From: Guillardia theta CCMP2712
Taxonomy: Eukaryota; Cryptophyceae; Pyrenomonadales; Geminigeraceae
Assembly (NCBI RefSeq): GCF_000315625.1
Contig: NW_005434578.1
Coordinates: 81,688-145,687 of the forward strand
Direction of reading: 5' to 3'
Length of the DNA: 64,000 nucleotides
Position 1 is the stretch's first letter, and each line of letters starts with the position of its first letter. The notes beneath the pieces were generated by a model. It had not been told where the DNA came from. It searched no databases and saw only the letters and a program-made list of their open reading frames with translations. Position numbers and translations under genes: made by a program. Shown piece after piece: positions 21,765 to 31,142 of this stretch.

Positions 21765-21796
21765 GCCAAACACGGGTGGCTCCACCCGTGTTTGGC
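21765..21796. repeat. Perfect inverted repeat, 15-bp arms, 2-base loop
   Basis: GCCAAACACGGGTGG at 21765-21779 is followed by CT and then its exact reverse complement at 21782-21796. It is a hairpin or cruciform-forming element in AT-rich DNA between the G-rich tract and GC island 3. No T-run or gene end lies beside it, so a transcription-terminator role is not supported. Confidence 0.9.
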
Positions 21797-21984
21797 TCAC
21801 AACTCCACGACTGTTTGGGGTATTCGGGTAGGGGTACTTTTATTAGTAAAATATCTTATAAAAGGGTCTTGTAGTTGGGGGTCGTTGCTTGGTTCGACGT
21901 AGCAATCTTTAATTGCAAACCGTTACTTATATTGTAGTAACTCTATAATCATCGTTCTGGTACTGTTTAAAACTATCACAGGCT

Positions 21985-22960
21985 GAGTCAGCCGGGCCCG
22001 CCGGCTCCCGCGGCGCCGAGTCGCGGCTCACGGTCAGTCCAGTGGCCGGGCCTCTCACTGTACGGTCACGCGGGACGGTCCGACGGTCACGGTCGGACGG
22101 TCAAACAAACTACAGTGGGCCGGCCATCGAGTCGGCGCCCGACCGTGACTCGCCGGGCACTGCTCCGGGGGCCGCCCCCGGCCGCGTCGGATGGCAGTCT
22201 TTCCGAGTTCTCTACTACTCACCGTCGGAGGACACTGACAACTGTTTGATCCGACTCGATCCGATCGGATCACTGCGCGGCCAAGCCCGCCGTTCGCTGA
22301 GGCGAGCCAGGCTCGGAGTCGGAGGCTTGACATTCTGGAGTCCGGCCCGGGCGCACCGACAGTGTGCCAGGTGACTCGCCTCCGTCACTGGACTCCAATT
22401 CAATCCGATCTGGCACCGTGGCCCCGCGGGCCCCGAAGTTTGCCAGACTCACAGAGTCACGGTCAGCACTGTGACCGTCGGACGGCGCCGGGCACGGCCC
22501 GGGCTGTGACTTCACGGACAGTGACGGTGGGGCCGGCACCGTTCAACGCCGGTCAGGTTCACGACTCAGGCTGTCGACCGTCACGGTCAACCTACACGGT
22601 CACGTCGACCGTACGGTACCGTACCGGCAGTACCGGCGGGCCGGGCCCGGCCGCCCCGGCGGGCCGCGGGACGGTACGGTCAGTGACGGCAACCACCGGC
22701 AGTGCCACCGTGGCACTGGCGGGGGGGCCCGGCCGGACCGTCCCGGGTGACGCCGGGCCGGAGTCACCGCCCCCCCCCCCCGGGCCCCGGCCTCTGAGAC
22801 GGACGGTCATCGGATGATCAGCGGGCGCCGGTCGGTACTATAGGCGGCACGGCACGCCGGGCACGGGCCGGTATGCGGCGGAAGTTGGCTGAGCCCGGCC
22901 CGGACCAGTGGGACTCCGGAAGTCCGCCCCTCAGGTAGTACCGCCGGTCGTACCGGGCCT
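21985..22960. repeat. GC-rich palindromic island 3 (largest)
   Basis: Nearly 1 kb of highly GC-rich DNA with very frequent short words GGTACGGT, CGGTCACGGTC, GTGACGG, GGCCGGGCCCG and CACCGTGGCACTG. These tend to be palindromic or to occur as inverted neighbours (for example CCACCGTGGCACTGGC near 22705). Edges are sharp against AT-rich sequence. Left edge: TTTAAAACTATCACAGGCTG. Right edge: CTGAAGTTACTGATTTTTAA. Open frames are shadows of the base composition. Confidence 0.75.
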
Positions 22961-23039
22961 TGTCTCAGTACTGAAGTTACTGATTTTTAACTTAACTTTG
23001 AGTAAAGAAGTTACTGTCGGTTTTCAAACTTTTCGGCAC

Positions 23040-23200
23040 CCACCGTGGCAACGTCACTATCATCCTACCTGGCACCCCTCCCCTCCCCACCCCCACCCCC
23101 CATCCGCCCCCCCTTCCCACCCAAGTCATCATATTCAACCCGGGGTCAACTGGTACCCCTAGCTCAAATAGGATCCCCCCTACCAGTACCCTACCCAAGG
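23040..23200. repeat. C-rich flank of GC island 3
   Basis: The + strand is C-rich (CACCCCTCCCCTCCCCACCCC, TACCCTACCC). It is the opposite strand sense to the G-rich tract on the left of the island, so the island is bracketed by inverted G-rich tracts. Confidence 0.6.
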
Positions 23201-23230
23201 TCCGACCATTAGCGGACTGCGAGGACAGCC

Positions 23231-24829
23231 ATGCGGGGGGCGCGGGACTTACACAGGGCACCATCGAGGGAGGATCTTTATTCGAGCCAGAGGAGCATCG
23301 ACTCTGTTGCTTCCAGATCCCTTCTGACTGGAAATGGAACGGGCATGAGTGGTGTGGGTATATTTTTCCAGCAAGAGGGCGATGGCAAGGTCTACGTGAG
23401 AACCATTGTCAGCGGAGGTTCTGCAGAGAGAGATGGTGAGTTGGATGGTTGTAGTTCATATCAAAATCGACTTCTCATAGTATACATGTTGTCATGATGA
23501 ACTACCTCCATGTACATTTCTGCTCCTAAGTCTGGTTTCAAACAGGAAGAGTTCGGGTTGGCGACGTAATGTGCGGGGTTGACGGTAGAGATGTCATAGG
23601 CGAACCAGTCAGCGTCCTTAGAAGCCTGTTGCTTGGACATGAAGGAAGCACGGTTTAGTTGCCAAGTTTATGAAATCTCATCTCAAGTATGGTCTCTCTG
23701 CAGGTTGTACTTACTTTTGCAAGGGCCGTTGAAGCTGGTATGGACGCCGAAACTTCTGACATGAACTCTGGAAACACGGTATGTGAGCAGTCTAAGATCT
23801 CGATCACAAACACTTTGGTGACTGATAGGCACTTATGCGATTCATCAGGTCATTGCAAAGTTTGACGTGGAGCTTGTGCGGGGCAGTCCAGAATATTTCA
23901 ACAAAATGGACTCAGCACGAAAGTAAGATCTTGCTGTTTGAGACGATTCTCTTGGAATGATGCAACGCAGATATGAAATTGAAATGCAAGACCTGAGACA
24001 TCAACTCAAGCAGACGTTGAGTGAGGAGAAAGAAATCTCTGAGGAGGTCGAACGGGTCAGACGTGTGCTTCAACTTGAGAGGGGGGCGTCTGCCAGGCGA
24101 GAAAAAGAATTAGAAGAAATCAGATCTTCCCATGCTCGAGAAGTAGCGTCTTTGTCAGAATCTTTGCGAAGAGCTGAACAATCTCGGCGCGAAGCAAGCG
24201 GGCGGCTTGCTCCTGTGAAATCAAGGGAGCAGGAGCTTTCAGAAGAGCTTGCTCGAATGAAAGAGAAAGACCGGTGCTCATTCTGCGATTCTGCCTGAAA
24301 TATTTCTCTGAAGTTCATTGCACCTCAGATTGCGCAAAGAGTACGTAGAAGAACTTCGAAAGAGACATGAGGAAGAGACTTCAAGGTTGGAGGCACAACT
24401 TGCCAAAGAACAGCGAGCCAGGAGAGAAGAGCAGGTGGTTTTGAATTTAACTAAGCAAGGGCGGCTTATGAATTCAACACAGGCTGCCAGAATCGAGGTG
24501 GAGCGTGAGCTGGAAAAGTCCAGAAAGGAGCTAAAGAAGGAGCTAGATATTCAAAGATCAACTGTTGACCAAGACAAATCGTACCGCGAGCAAGTCGAAT
24601 CGTGAGTCATGTCTCATTGCTATCATTGCAAACTGAAGAATCATAGATCGAAAAAGAAACTGCGAGACGTGGTTGAGACTATGGAATCTCTGTATGCCAT
24701 GATGAAAGACTTGGACGACTGGAACAATCACGTTCAGGACGGACAACTGCATACGAAGCTGGTGAGTAATCGTCACACGATGAGCAATGATTCCAGGTAT
24801 CGAATTTTTTTCCAATGGTTTGTGGTTGA
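23231..24829 (+). CDS. PDZ-domain coiled-coil protein
   Basis: Probable scaffold protein, paralogous to the tandem-PDZ protein at 2.8-6.6 kb. ATG 23231 opens with a basic Ser-rich segment, then a PDZ domain split over three exons: VYVRTIVSGGSAERDG; RVRVGDVMCGVDGRDV ... VLRSLLLGHEGST (about 23548-23652); and VVLTFARAVEAG (about 23704-23780). The loop RSLLLGHEGSTVVLTFAR closely matches RSMLLGQKGTRVVIGVRR in the other protein. Then comes a short linker (FDVELVRGSPEYFNKMDSAR) and a long charged coiled coil over exons at about 23970-24260, 24329-24602 and 24647-24760 (KKLRDVVETMESLYAMMKDL). Introns are 45-110 bases and phase-consistent. A short last exon (VSNFFPMVCG) gives the stop at 24827-24829. 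Confidence 0.8.
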
Positions 24830-24998
24830 CGTTTAGCTAAGATGGTGAAGGAAAACTTTGGCCTCTAGTTTTTTGAAATTCCAATGGAACAAACGAGAAT
24901 GGAGAACAAAGATCAAGTATAGAAAGATGAGAGACACATTCTATTGAGTATAGCGTACTAAATTCTTGCTTTGATAGCAAGCTCTTCTCGCTGCTGCA

Positions 24999-26333
24999 TC
25001 ATGTCCTGTATATCACAACGTTTCTTCCTTTGAACTCTAGACAATGCCGTCGTAGATCGGGATGCTTAGACTGCAGATACGAAACGAAATCTTCATAAGT
25101 CACTACCAAGTCTTGATCGTTCTGCTGGTTTGTTCTGAAAACTGATTGCTTTGGAAAGACACAGCATGGAATGACTGCAAAAGGCTTGTTCATGGCAATA
25201 GCAAAGTCGACAATCGGTTCTGTAGCTTGATCTGGATGCATTCCAACAACGCAAGAGCATTTGCTTAGAAGGGGCTCAAAACTTGCATCATTCCACATAG
25301 AGCTGTCGAAATTATGAAGGATGTGCTTGACTCCTCTATCCCTTCCTTTTCTACAGTCCCGTGGGTCAATGACAGTCGAGCTTATGTTGGCTTCCGCCAA
25401 CCTCTGCGAAATTTCTCCCTTGCCACCTGCTACGTCGAGGACTCCAGAACCAGCGGTCAGCACTTCCTTGCCGAAAGTTTCGATCAACCAACGGCAGAAA
25501 ACCTCAGCTCTTAGCCTCTTGGGAACTTTCTCTGTCGCAGCCAAGTGATCTCCAACCCTTTCAGCCACCCCCATGGCCTTCTGTAGCTTCTGCGCTGCAC
25601 GTTCCTCCTGCCATGCCTTCTTCGCCAAGACTCGCTCCTCCCCCATCACATGCTTGAGCGTGCAGTTTCTAAGTGGGCAGCTCGCACTGTTGACCCAGAA
25701 CTTGCAGATCTCGCCCCTAGGCAGCCGATTGAGTGCAGTCAAACTTACTATCGCTCCCTCCGCAGGTGGGGGCTTAGTGAACTCGATCTCTGTACCTGTA
25801 CACGAGTCTGCACTTGCCTTCTCGATCGTCTGCACTCTATACACTTCCTTCGTCCTTTCTCCCTTGGTGGCATCGAGACTATCGCAGAAGTAGACTACCT
25901 CCACCTCGTCGCACAACTGAACCTGTTTGCCATGCACCACAACCGAAGCAGCAGTTAGGACGCCCGAGGAATGCTCCCCGCCTCTCCTCAACACAAAAGG
26001 CACAACGCTCCCAGAATCTTCGGCGTTTTTTATGTCAAAGAAGAACATCCTCGTGCTGTACCATCTTGTCCTTGTCACTCGCCCCCGGATCCTCTCAAGC
26101 TTCCTGTTGAATGCATACTCCTCCTTACCATTCCTCACTTGTTCACCATCACCAACGCTCTGCAAGTTTTCCTCCTTTTCTTCCTCCTTGTTGCTCCTTC
26201 CATACATATCTTCCTGCTTCCTGCTTCCTTCAACCTCCTCCTCCTGTCCATTCCCTTGACCGAGTCCATGGTGGCTCCATGTGTTCGGTTCGCACATGCG
26301 AGCACCTTGTCTGAGGGAAACTTTCGGGGTCAC
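24999..26333 (-). CDS. SAM-dependent methyltransferase-like protein with OB-like and CCCH zinc-finger segments
   Basis: Probably an RNA-associated methyltransferase; substrate unknown. 444 codons, no intron. The N-terminal about 75 residues are polar and acidic. An OB-like strand region follows at about 80-200 (RIRGRVTRTRWYSTRMFFFD). A single CCCH finger at about 210-230 reads CKFWVNSASCPLRNCTLKH (C-x8-C-x4-C-x3-H). A helical linker leads to a Rossmann methyltransferase: motif I VLDVAGGKGEISQRLAE, an acidic residue after the next strand (VIDPRDC), then VVGMHPDQATEPIVDFAI and PFAVIPCCVFP, ending FKGRNVVIYRT. The HPDQATE and PCCVFP motifs are distinctive, but I cannot name the family with certainty; Trm13-type enzymes also pair zinc fingers with a methyltransferase. 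Its start lies 61 bases from the start of the divergent small membrane-protein gene, implying a shared promoter. Confidence 0.75.
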   Translation of the reverse strand: MTPKVSLRQGARMCEPNTWSHHGLGQGNGQEEEVEGSRKQEDMYGRSNKEEEKEENLQSVGDGEQVRNGKEEYAFNRKLERIRGRVTRTRWYSTRMFFFDIKNAEDSGSVVPFVLRRGGEHSSGVLTAASVVVHGKQVQLCDEVEVVYFCDSLDATKGERTKEVYRVQTIEKASADSCTGTEIEFTKPPPAEGAIVSLTALNRLPRGEICKFWVNSASCPLRNCTLKHVMGEERVLAKKAWQEERAAQKLQKAMGVAERVGDHLAATEKVPKRLRAEVFCRWLIETFGKEVLTAGSGVLDVAGGKGEISQRLAEANISSTVIDPRDCRKGRDRGVKHILHNFDSSMWNDASFEPLLSKCSCVVGMHPDQATEPIVDFAIAMNKPFAVIPCCVFPKQSVFRTNQQNDQDLVVTYEDFVSYLQSKHPDLRRHCLEFKGRNVVIYRT

Positions 26334-26394
26334 AATTTTATTACGAAGTTCAAAGTTTCAAAGTTTGGGCGAAGAGGCGCTGAATTTCACCAGC

Positions 26395-26897
26395 ATGACT
26401 ACCAACAAGGTAACTGAGGAGAGGGGAAGAGGAGGGGAAGAGGAGAAGGAGGGTGAGGGAAGCAGGAAGGAGATAGGGCACGGGGCAAGAAGGGTCAGGG
26501 ACAAGATGCTCTTACAGCAACTTGTTAGCAAACTGTGTTCAAGCCCGTGACTTCTTCCTGTTCGTCGCAGGGGTTTGTGGCCTTGGCTGCCATTTGTTTT
26601 ACTTTCATGGCCGCGATCGCATTGGTCTCCTTTGGAACAGTTGAGAATGACAGCCAGCGCAGAACCTTTCTCCTGAGCGCGAAAAACATGGCGTCTAGGA
26701 AAGTCACGATCCTCAAGATAGCGAAGCAGCTTCACGCGAAGAATGTCCCATTGAAAGTTTCGCTAAAAGCTGCGTCGGCACTGGCTACTTTGACCTCGCT
26801 GTGCGATGGAGGAGCAGGCGCTAACCAAGATGCCATGGACAAGTACAGGAGAAAGGTCGACAAGAAGTATGGTCGAGATATACCTGTTCGACTGTGA
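26395..26897 (+). CDS. Small single-pass membrane protein
   Basis: Not recognised. Exon 1 is ATGACTACCAACAAG (26395-26409). The intron 26410-26570 is GA-rich and ends TTCGTCGCAG. Exon 2 (26571-26897) starts with a hydrophobic helix GFVALAAICFTFMAAIALVSF, then a basic, helix-rich soluble part (MASRKVTILKIAKQL, KVSLKAASALATLT) and a Lys/Arg-rich end (YRRKVDKKYGRDIPVRL). About 113 residues. The membrane helix right after a five-residue N-terminus suggests an uncleaved anchor. Its TGA lies only 8 bases before the ATG of the thioredoxin-like gene. Confidence 0.55.
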
Positions 26898-26905
26898 GTG
26901 ACTCG

Positions 26906-27706
26906 ATGCTCAGCTGGTGGTCCGCCATCCGGGCGTTCACTACTGAGGAGGAAGTGAAGAAGATGGTGATGGCAGACACGAGGTGAGGGTTGAGATGTAT
27001 CACTGTATGCTCTTGGTGAGGGTTGAGATGTATCACTGTATGCTCTTGTTGAGGGTTGAGATGTATCACTGTATGCTCTTGTTGAGGGTTGAGATATATC
27101 ACTGTATGCTCTTGTTGAGGGTTGAGATGTATCACTGTATGCTCTTGTTGCTCTTCCCACCTCGGAGAAGTCTGAGTTTGCTCCAAAGGCATGCCCATCT
27201 GTTGATCTTTGTTGCTCCGGGCTGGTGTCAGTGGTCGCAGAAACAGGTCTGTGTGCAGCAGAGGAGATTGGCGCTGTATCACTGACCCCTGTGTTCGAAG
27301 ATTGCCGAACTTCAAAAGAACTTCGATGATCTCGGTGAACAGCTGCGTCGTCACTGAGACGTGGAGCTTTGCTCGTGCTTACAGTGGTTGTAGGGGAAGC
27401 ACAGGATCGCGTGCACCTCATAGATGTGGATGATCCTGCAAACAAGGAGCTTGTCCAGTTCGAGCAAGTGAGATCGTTCCCTACCATCATGGTTGTACAG
27501 GTCAGTGATGATAGTGAAGAGGAGGGTTGCTTCGCAACTTGACACGATCCAACAGGGTAACAACATTATCGGACGTGTGAATGGATATAAAGATTTTGAA
27601 CATGTGAGGACGTCTTCTATGACTTTTGATATCAACAACATGGGCCGACTGTTGTTTGTTGTAGGTACATGACATGGTGTTTGCGGACAGCCAGGTGATA
27701 GTTTGA
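26906..27706 (+). CDS. Thioredoxin-fold protein with CQWS in place of CxxC
   Basis: Reconstructed from six short exons with phase-compatible introns. Exon 1 from ATG 26906 (MLSWWSAIRAFTTEEEVKKM...); then AHLLIFVAPGWCQWSQKQ (about 27188-27246); IAELQKNFDDL (27301-27331); VVVGEAQDRVHLIDVDDPANK ... VRSFPTIMVVQ (about 27383-27499); GNNIIGRVNGYKDFEH (about 27556-27603); and VHDMVFADSQVIV, stop at 27704-27706. This is the thioredoxin order: beta strand, active-site W-C-x-x-x, helix, strand with ID(V), cis-Pro segment SFPTIMV, then G-x-x-x-x-R-x-x-G. Only the first active-site Cys remains, so a monothiol or non-redox (chaperone-like) role is likely. About 120 residues. Confidence 0.65.
26986..27152. 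repeat. 33-bp minisatellite, five units, inside intron 1 of the thioredoxin-like gene
   Basis: Five consecutive copies of a 33-base unit built around GGGTTGAGATGTATCACTG with one or two differences. The first two units are preceded by GTGAGG, the others by TTGAGG, so the 5' splice-site sequence itself has been copied. The open frames seen across it (11-residue peptide repeats) are a result of the period. Confidence 0.9.
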
Positions 27707-27764
27707 TATCTTCACGCCTCCAGTGTGTCTTGCTTCAATGCCAACTAGAACCATGAGGGAAGGG

Positions 27765-28500
27765 TGGAGACTAAGGGAGGGGGAGGGTACGTGGGGGGGG
27801 GATGGGGGGGAGGGCGGCCCCGCAACTCAAATGCACTGAGGCGGGGTACTGTATGTTCGGGTGACAGGGTAGGGATCATGTGGTGTGGAGGCTCATGATA
27901 ATGTTTCGATTTTGCAAACTTTTATCCTCCATCGTTGGTGACACATGTGTTTCTAGGGAGTTCCGTTTGAAAGTACATTCCCCGATCATTAAACTTAGTA
28001 AACCTGAAACTCAGTTGAGACCGAACCGTCCTTCTCTGTTTAGTTGTGGTAGTTACCGACGGTAACTTCTCAGAAGACTGATCAGTCAATGGCACTGGGC
28101 GGTCCCGGATCGGACTCGATTGAGTCGGACGGTACCGTCACGTGACGGCTGGCCCGACTCGCCGTGATCGGGGTGACAGCCGTGATCCGTCGGACTGTCC
28201 GATCGGACCGTACTACGGTACTCCCGGCCCGGCGGCCACCGTGGCACCGTCACGGGAGCGGCTGAGCGGCCGGCGGCCCGGTACGGTACGGTAAACCGTG
28301 CTGAACTCCGAACCGGGCTAGTAGCCGCTTTGGCCAGTCAAAAGCTGCAGGCTGGTCAAAAGTTCGATGCGACCTACGGGGCTATTGATCCCTCAACAAA
28401 GAGAGCAGCCCCGCTCCTACCCCACCCCTCGCTCCAACTACATGAAGGACCATCCTGTGCTGTGTACCACCCCCTTCATGATATGAGACTACCCACCCTA
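27765..28500. repeat. GC-rich palindromic island 4 with G-rich left and C-rich right flanks
   Basis: 27765-27865 is G-rich (ACGTGGGGGGGGGATGGGGGG). 28080-28330 is the GC-rich block (GGTACGGTACGGTAAACCG, CCGGCCCGGCGGCCACCGTGG). From 28380 the + strand turns C-rich (CTACCCCACCCC). The arrangement is the same as at island 3. Confidence 0.65.
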
Positions 28501-28790
28501 GGCTAATGCATCAAATTCAGGTAGTTCCGAGGCCCAAGTCGCCAATGTGCCCTGCCCTCCCGGAGTCCCTACCCACCCTCAACCCCATTTTGCCACCACC
28601 CCACGTACTTAAATCAGATAGCACCTTGCAAGGTGCGTTGACAACCAAGTATCCGTACTATGTGAAAATTACCTTTACCTCAATTAGATTATCTTGTACC
28701 TATACCTCATTCTTTGTTTCAAGCACGAAGTACCACCTTACCTGTGAAAACACCGTTACCCGACCCTACCGCCTACACCTCATTTTCCCC
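28500..28790. other. C-rich upstream region of the MDR gene
   Basis: The + strand carries repeated CTACCCACCC, CACCCTCAACCCC and TACCTATACC words, continuing the right flank of island 4 right up to the TATA box of the next gene. No separate gene is seen. Confidence 0.5.
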
Positions 28791-28791
28791 C

Positions 28792-28798
28792 TATAAAA
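28792..28798 (+). promoter_or_regulatory. TATA box of the MDR oxidoreductase gene
   Basis: TATAAAA lies 42 bases before the ATG at 28840, following a C-rich stretch. This would place a transcript start at about 28820-28830 and a very short 5' leader. Confidence 0.6.
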
Positions 28799-28839
28799 GA
28801 AGGGACCGAAACTTCTCTGCCGTACTGCTCTGTGCTGTC

Positions 28840-29847
28840 ATGCCCGAGAATCGTCAACTGCTCCTCCGTCGCCGTCCCTCCGCTGCTCTCAGCCAGAAGG
28901 ATGTAGAGATCGTCTCCAACGCCACTCCCAGCCTCAAGGATGGCCAGTTCCTCGTCAAGAACCTCTATGCCTCCGTCGATCCTACTCACAGGATCTGGAT
29001 GTCTGAAGACGACCAGTACCTTGCCCCTGTTGATCTGGATGCTCCCATGAGAGCGATGACGTATGGTGTGGTAGAGGAGAGCAAGAATCCTTCCTTCCCT
29101 GTGGGAGCTCATGTGTTGGGCATGGGCGGCATTCAGCACTACTATGTTGGAGACCCCGCTGCTGACCCTGGCTTGACTGTTGCCAAGGAGATCGAGGGAC
29201 TTCCAAACACCGCATGGCTGTCTGTGTGCTCTGTGATCATCGGGCTTACTGCATGGGTTGGAGTGAATGAGATCTGCAAGCCCAAGCAAGGAGAAACTTT
29301 TGTTGTTAGCGCTGGAGCCGGAGCTGTTGGCTCACTCGCCGGACAGCTTGCTAAGCTGCGTGGCGCACGTGTGATAGGGTTTGTGGGATCTAAGGAGAAG
29401 GCCGATTGGATTGTGAATGAGCTTGGATTTGATGGCGCGATCAATTACAAGACTGATGACATGTTGACGAGGTTGAAGCATCTTGCTCCCAACGGCGTTG
29501 ACAGCTACTTTGATAACACGGGAGGCCCTTCGACCGAGGCTGTTCTCCGCTGCTTCAATAACAATGCTCGCATTGCCCTCTGCGGCATCATCTCGGGCTA
29601 TAACACGGGAGACTTTGCGCTCAAGAATTTCCAGATGCTCCTCCATCGTCGTGTGAACTTGCAGGGCTTCATTTGCCTCGACCACCTCGACAAGTACGAG
29701 CAGGCCCTTGCGGAACTTATCCCTTTGGTAAAGGACAAGAAGATCAAGTACCTGGAAGATATTCAGACTGGCATCGACAACTACCCTGACGTTGTGAACA
29801 TGTTGTTTGAAGGATCCAACAAGGGAAAGCTCATGCTCAAGTTCTAA
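28840..29847 (+). CDS. NADP-dependent MDR oxidoreductase (alkenal / prostaglandin reductase type)
   Basis: Zinc-independent medium-chain reductase of the PTGR1 / plant alkenal double-bond reductase group, likely reducing alpha,beta-unsaturated carbonyls with NADPH in the cytosol. 335 residues, single exon, full length for the family. Seen: N-terminal catalytic-fold segment (LVKNLYASVDPTHRIWM), the coenzyme loop SAGAGAVGSLAGQLAKLRG (A-G-x-V-G Rossmann motif), GFVGSKEKADWIVNELG, DSYFDNTGG, ALCGIISGYN and C-terminal GSNKGKLMLKF. The zinc-binding cysteines of alcohol dehydrogenases are absent. The start is the ATG 42 bases after the TATA box; an upstream in-frame extension has poor composition. 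Codon choice looks well adapted (CTC, AAG, GTC), suggesting high expression. Confidence 0.92.
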   Translation: MPENRQLLLRRRPSAALSQKDVEIVSNATPSLKDGQFLVKNLYASVDPTHRIWMSEDDQYLAPVDLDAPMRAMTYGVVEESKNPSFPVGAHVLGMGGIQHYYVGDPAADPGLTVAKEIEGLPNTAWLSVCSVIIGLTAWVGVNEICKPKQGETFVVSAGAGAVGSLAGQLAKLRGARVIGFVGSKEKADWIVNELGFDGAINYKTDDMLTRLKHLAPNGVDSYFDNTGGPSTEAVLRCFNNNARIALCGIISGYNTGDFALKNFQMLLHRRVNLQGFICLDHLDKYEQALAELIPLVKDKKIKYLEDIQTGIDNYPDVVNMLFEGSNKGKLMLKF

Positions 29848-29874
29848 GAGTTGTACCTGGATTTGTATCGACGA

Positions 29875-29880
29875 AATAAA
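29875..29880 (+). terminator. AATAAA polyadenylation signal
   Basis: AATAAA 28 bases beyond the stop codon of the MDR gene. Confidence 0.55.
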
Positions 29881-29899
29881 GATTTCCATACACATTTGA

Positions 29900-31140
29900 G
29901 CGATTGCAAGGACAGTGTAGAATATGCCTTTGAGAAGGAAAATTCTGATTCGTATTGTGGACGAGTCTACACCTGACACAGGTCAGATCTACCCTGAATT
30001 CAAAACATGGCGTGTATGATATCTGAGAGGAGGCTCGCGAACTTACAGTGTAGGAGGAAATATGTACAAACCTGTTGCAAGGTCTGGGCAGGCTGGAAAC
30101 ACTTGTTGCTGATCTTCTCGGTTGGCTTGTGGGTCTGAACGTCATAAACCAGCCGGTCACGACTGAGAAACTAGGCCCGGAGTGGAGAAACTAGGCCCGG
30201 AGTGGAGAAACAAAGAGAGGTAGAGCTTTTACAGGGAGCAGTCTGAGAAGTGCTGTTATGATACGACGACGATTATCGAAAGACTGGATAGCGGAGACCG
30301 ATGCGATCTTCTGAGGAAGGGTGTTTAGTATAGAGATGACAACTACAATCGTACCGCACGTACATGTTCAGCGCTACCCTGCATGACGTCCGATTTCGTA
30401 CAAAGTTTGAAACTTTGAGGCAAGCTTCAGTCTGTTGAGACTGTAGCTTGCCTTCATGAGTTTGACGATGGTTGATAGATACCCTTACTGACTTTTTGGC
30501 CTGGCACTGCATGTGCCACGCGGACCTTCGCCAGAAACTCGCGTGTTTTCAATTTCTTATATGGATTGAGCAAGAAGATTGACCTCTAGTGAGACAGGCT
30601 AATGCCTCGAATCAAGGTACCTTGTTGGTTATGTACAGAGTGTCAGAGTCTAATCCAAGCACTTGTTTCAAACCGATTTTCACTTGTCATGGCATGCCTA
30701 AGAGGTTGTTGTCCATAACAACAAACATCAAGCTCACTAAAAATTGAAGACATGCCTAGTTTAACACAGTAGTCTTAAGCACGGATTTGCCTCTGTTAAG
30801 CAAAGGCGCCTGGAATAGAATGGTGGCACGGAAGGCTCATGCATTACCGAGAGTATTCGATGCTGCAATCAACGAAGTTTTCATTCAATTCACTCCGTCA
30901 AGTAAACTCTTATTCATTAAGACGCCGAAGAACTTATTTCGATAGAAAAATAACGTATACCATCTCATTTACAGTGATCCGGGAATCAGCCAACTGCAAA
31001 CTCTGTGGAACATGAAATGAACCTGATATCTACAACCACACCATTCTGTTGTTCCTTTTTGTGTTCCTCCGCGCCAAAGATGTCGCTCTCGCATGGGTCG
31101 AAACACTCTTTCTTGCCCTAAATGGACTTGTTCTAGCATC
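29900..31140. other. Spacer without recognised gene
   Basis: No exon chain or RNA gene recognised on either strand. The only local structure is a 20-base direct repeat (GAGAAACTAGGCCCGGAGTG) at about 30164-30205, present twice in tandem. Confidence 0.5.
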
Positions 31141-31142
31141 GT

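Noticed and set aside
21765-21796. Perfect inverted repeat as a transcription terminator or CRISPR-like unit
   Set aside because: Single copy, no T-run, no adjacent gene end, eukaryotic context; kept only as a structural repeat.
22042-22817. Overlapping open frames in all registers of island 3
   Set aside because: Stop codons are rare because of base composition; repeated short words and no domain resemblance.
26821-27490. Minus-strand open frame with 11-residue peptide repeats (SDTSQPSTRAY type)
   Set aside because: Antisense of the 33-bp minisatellite and of the thioredoxin-like exons on the + strand, which have splice signals and domain content.
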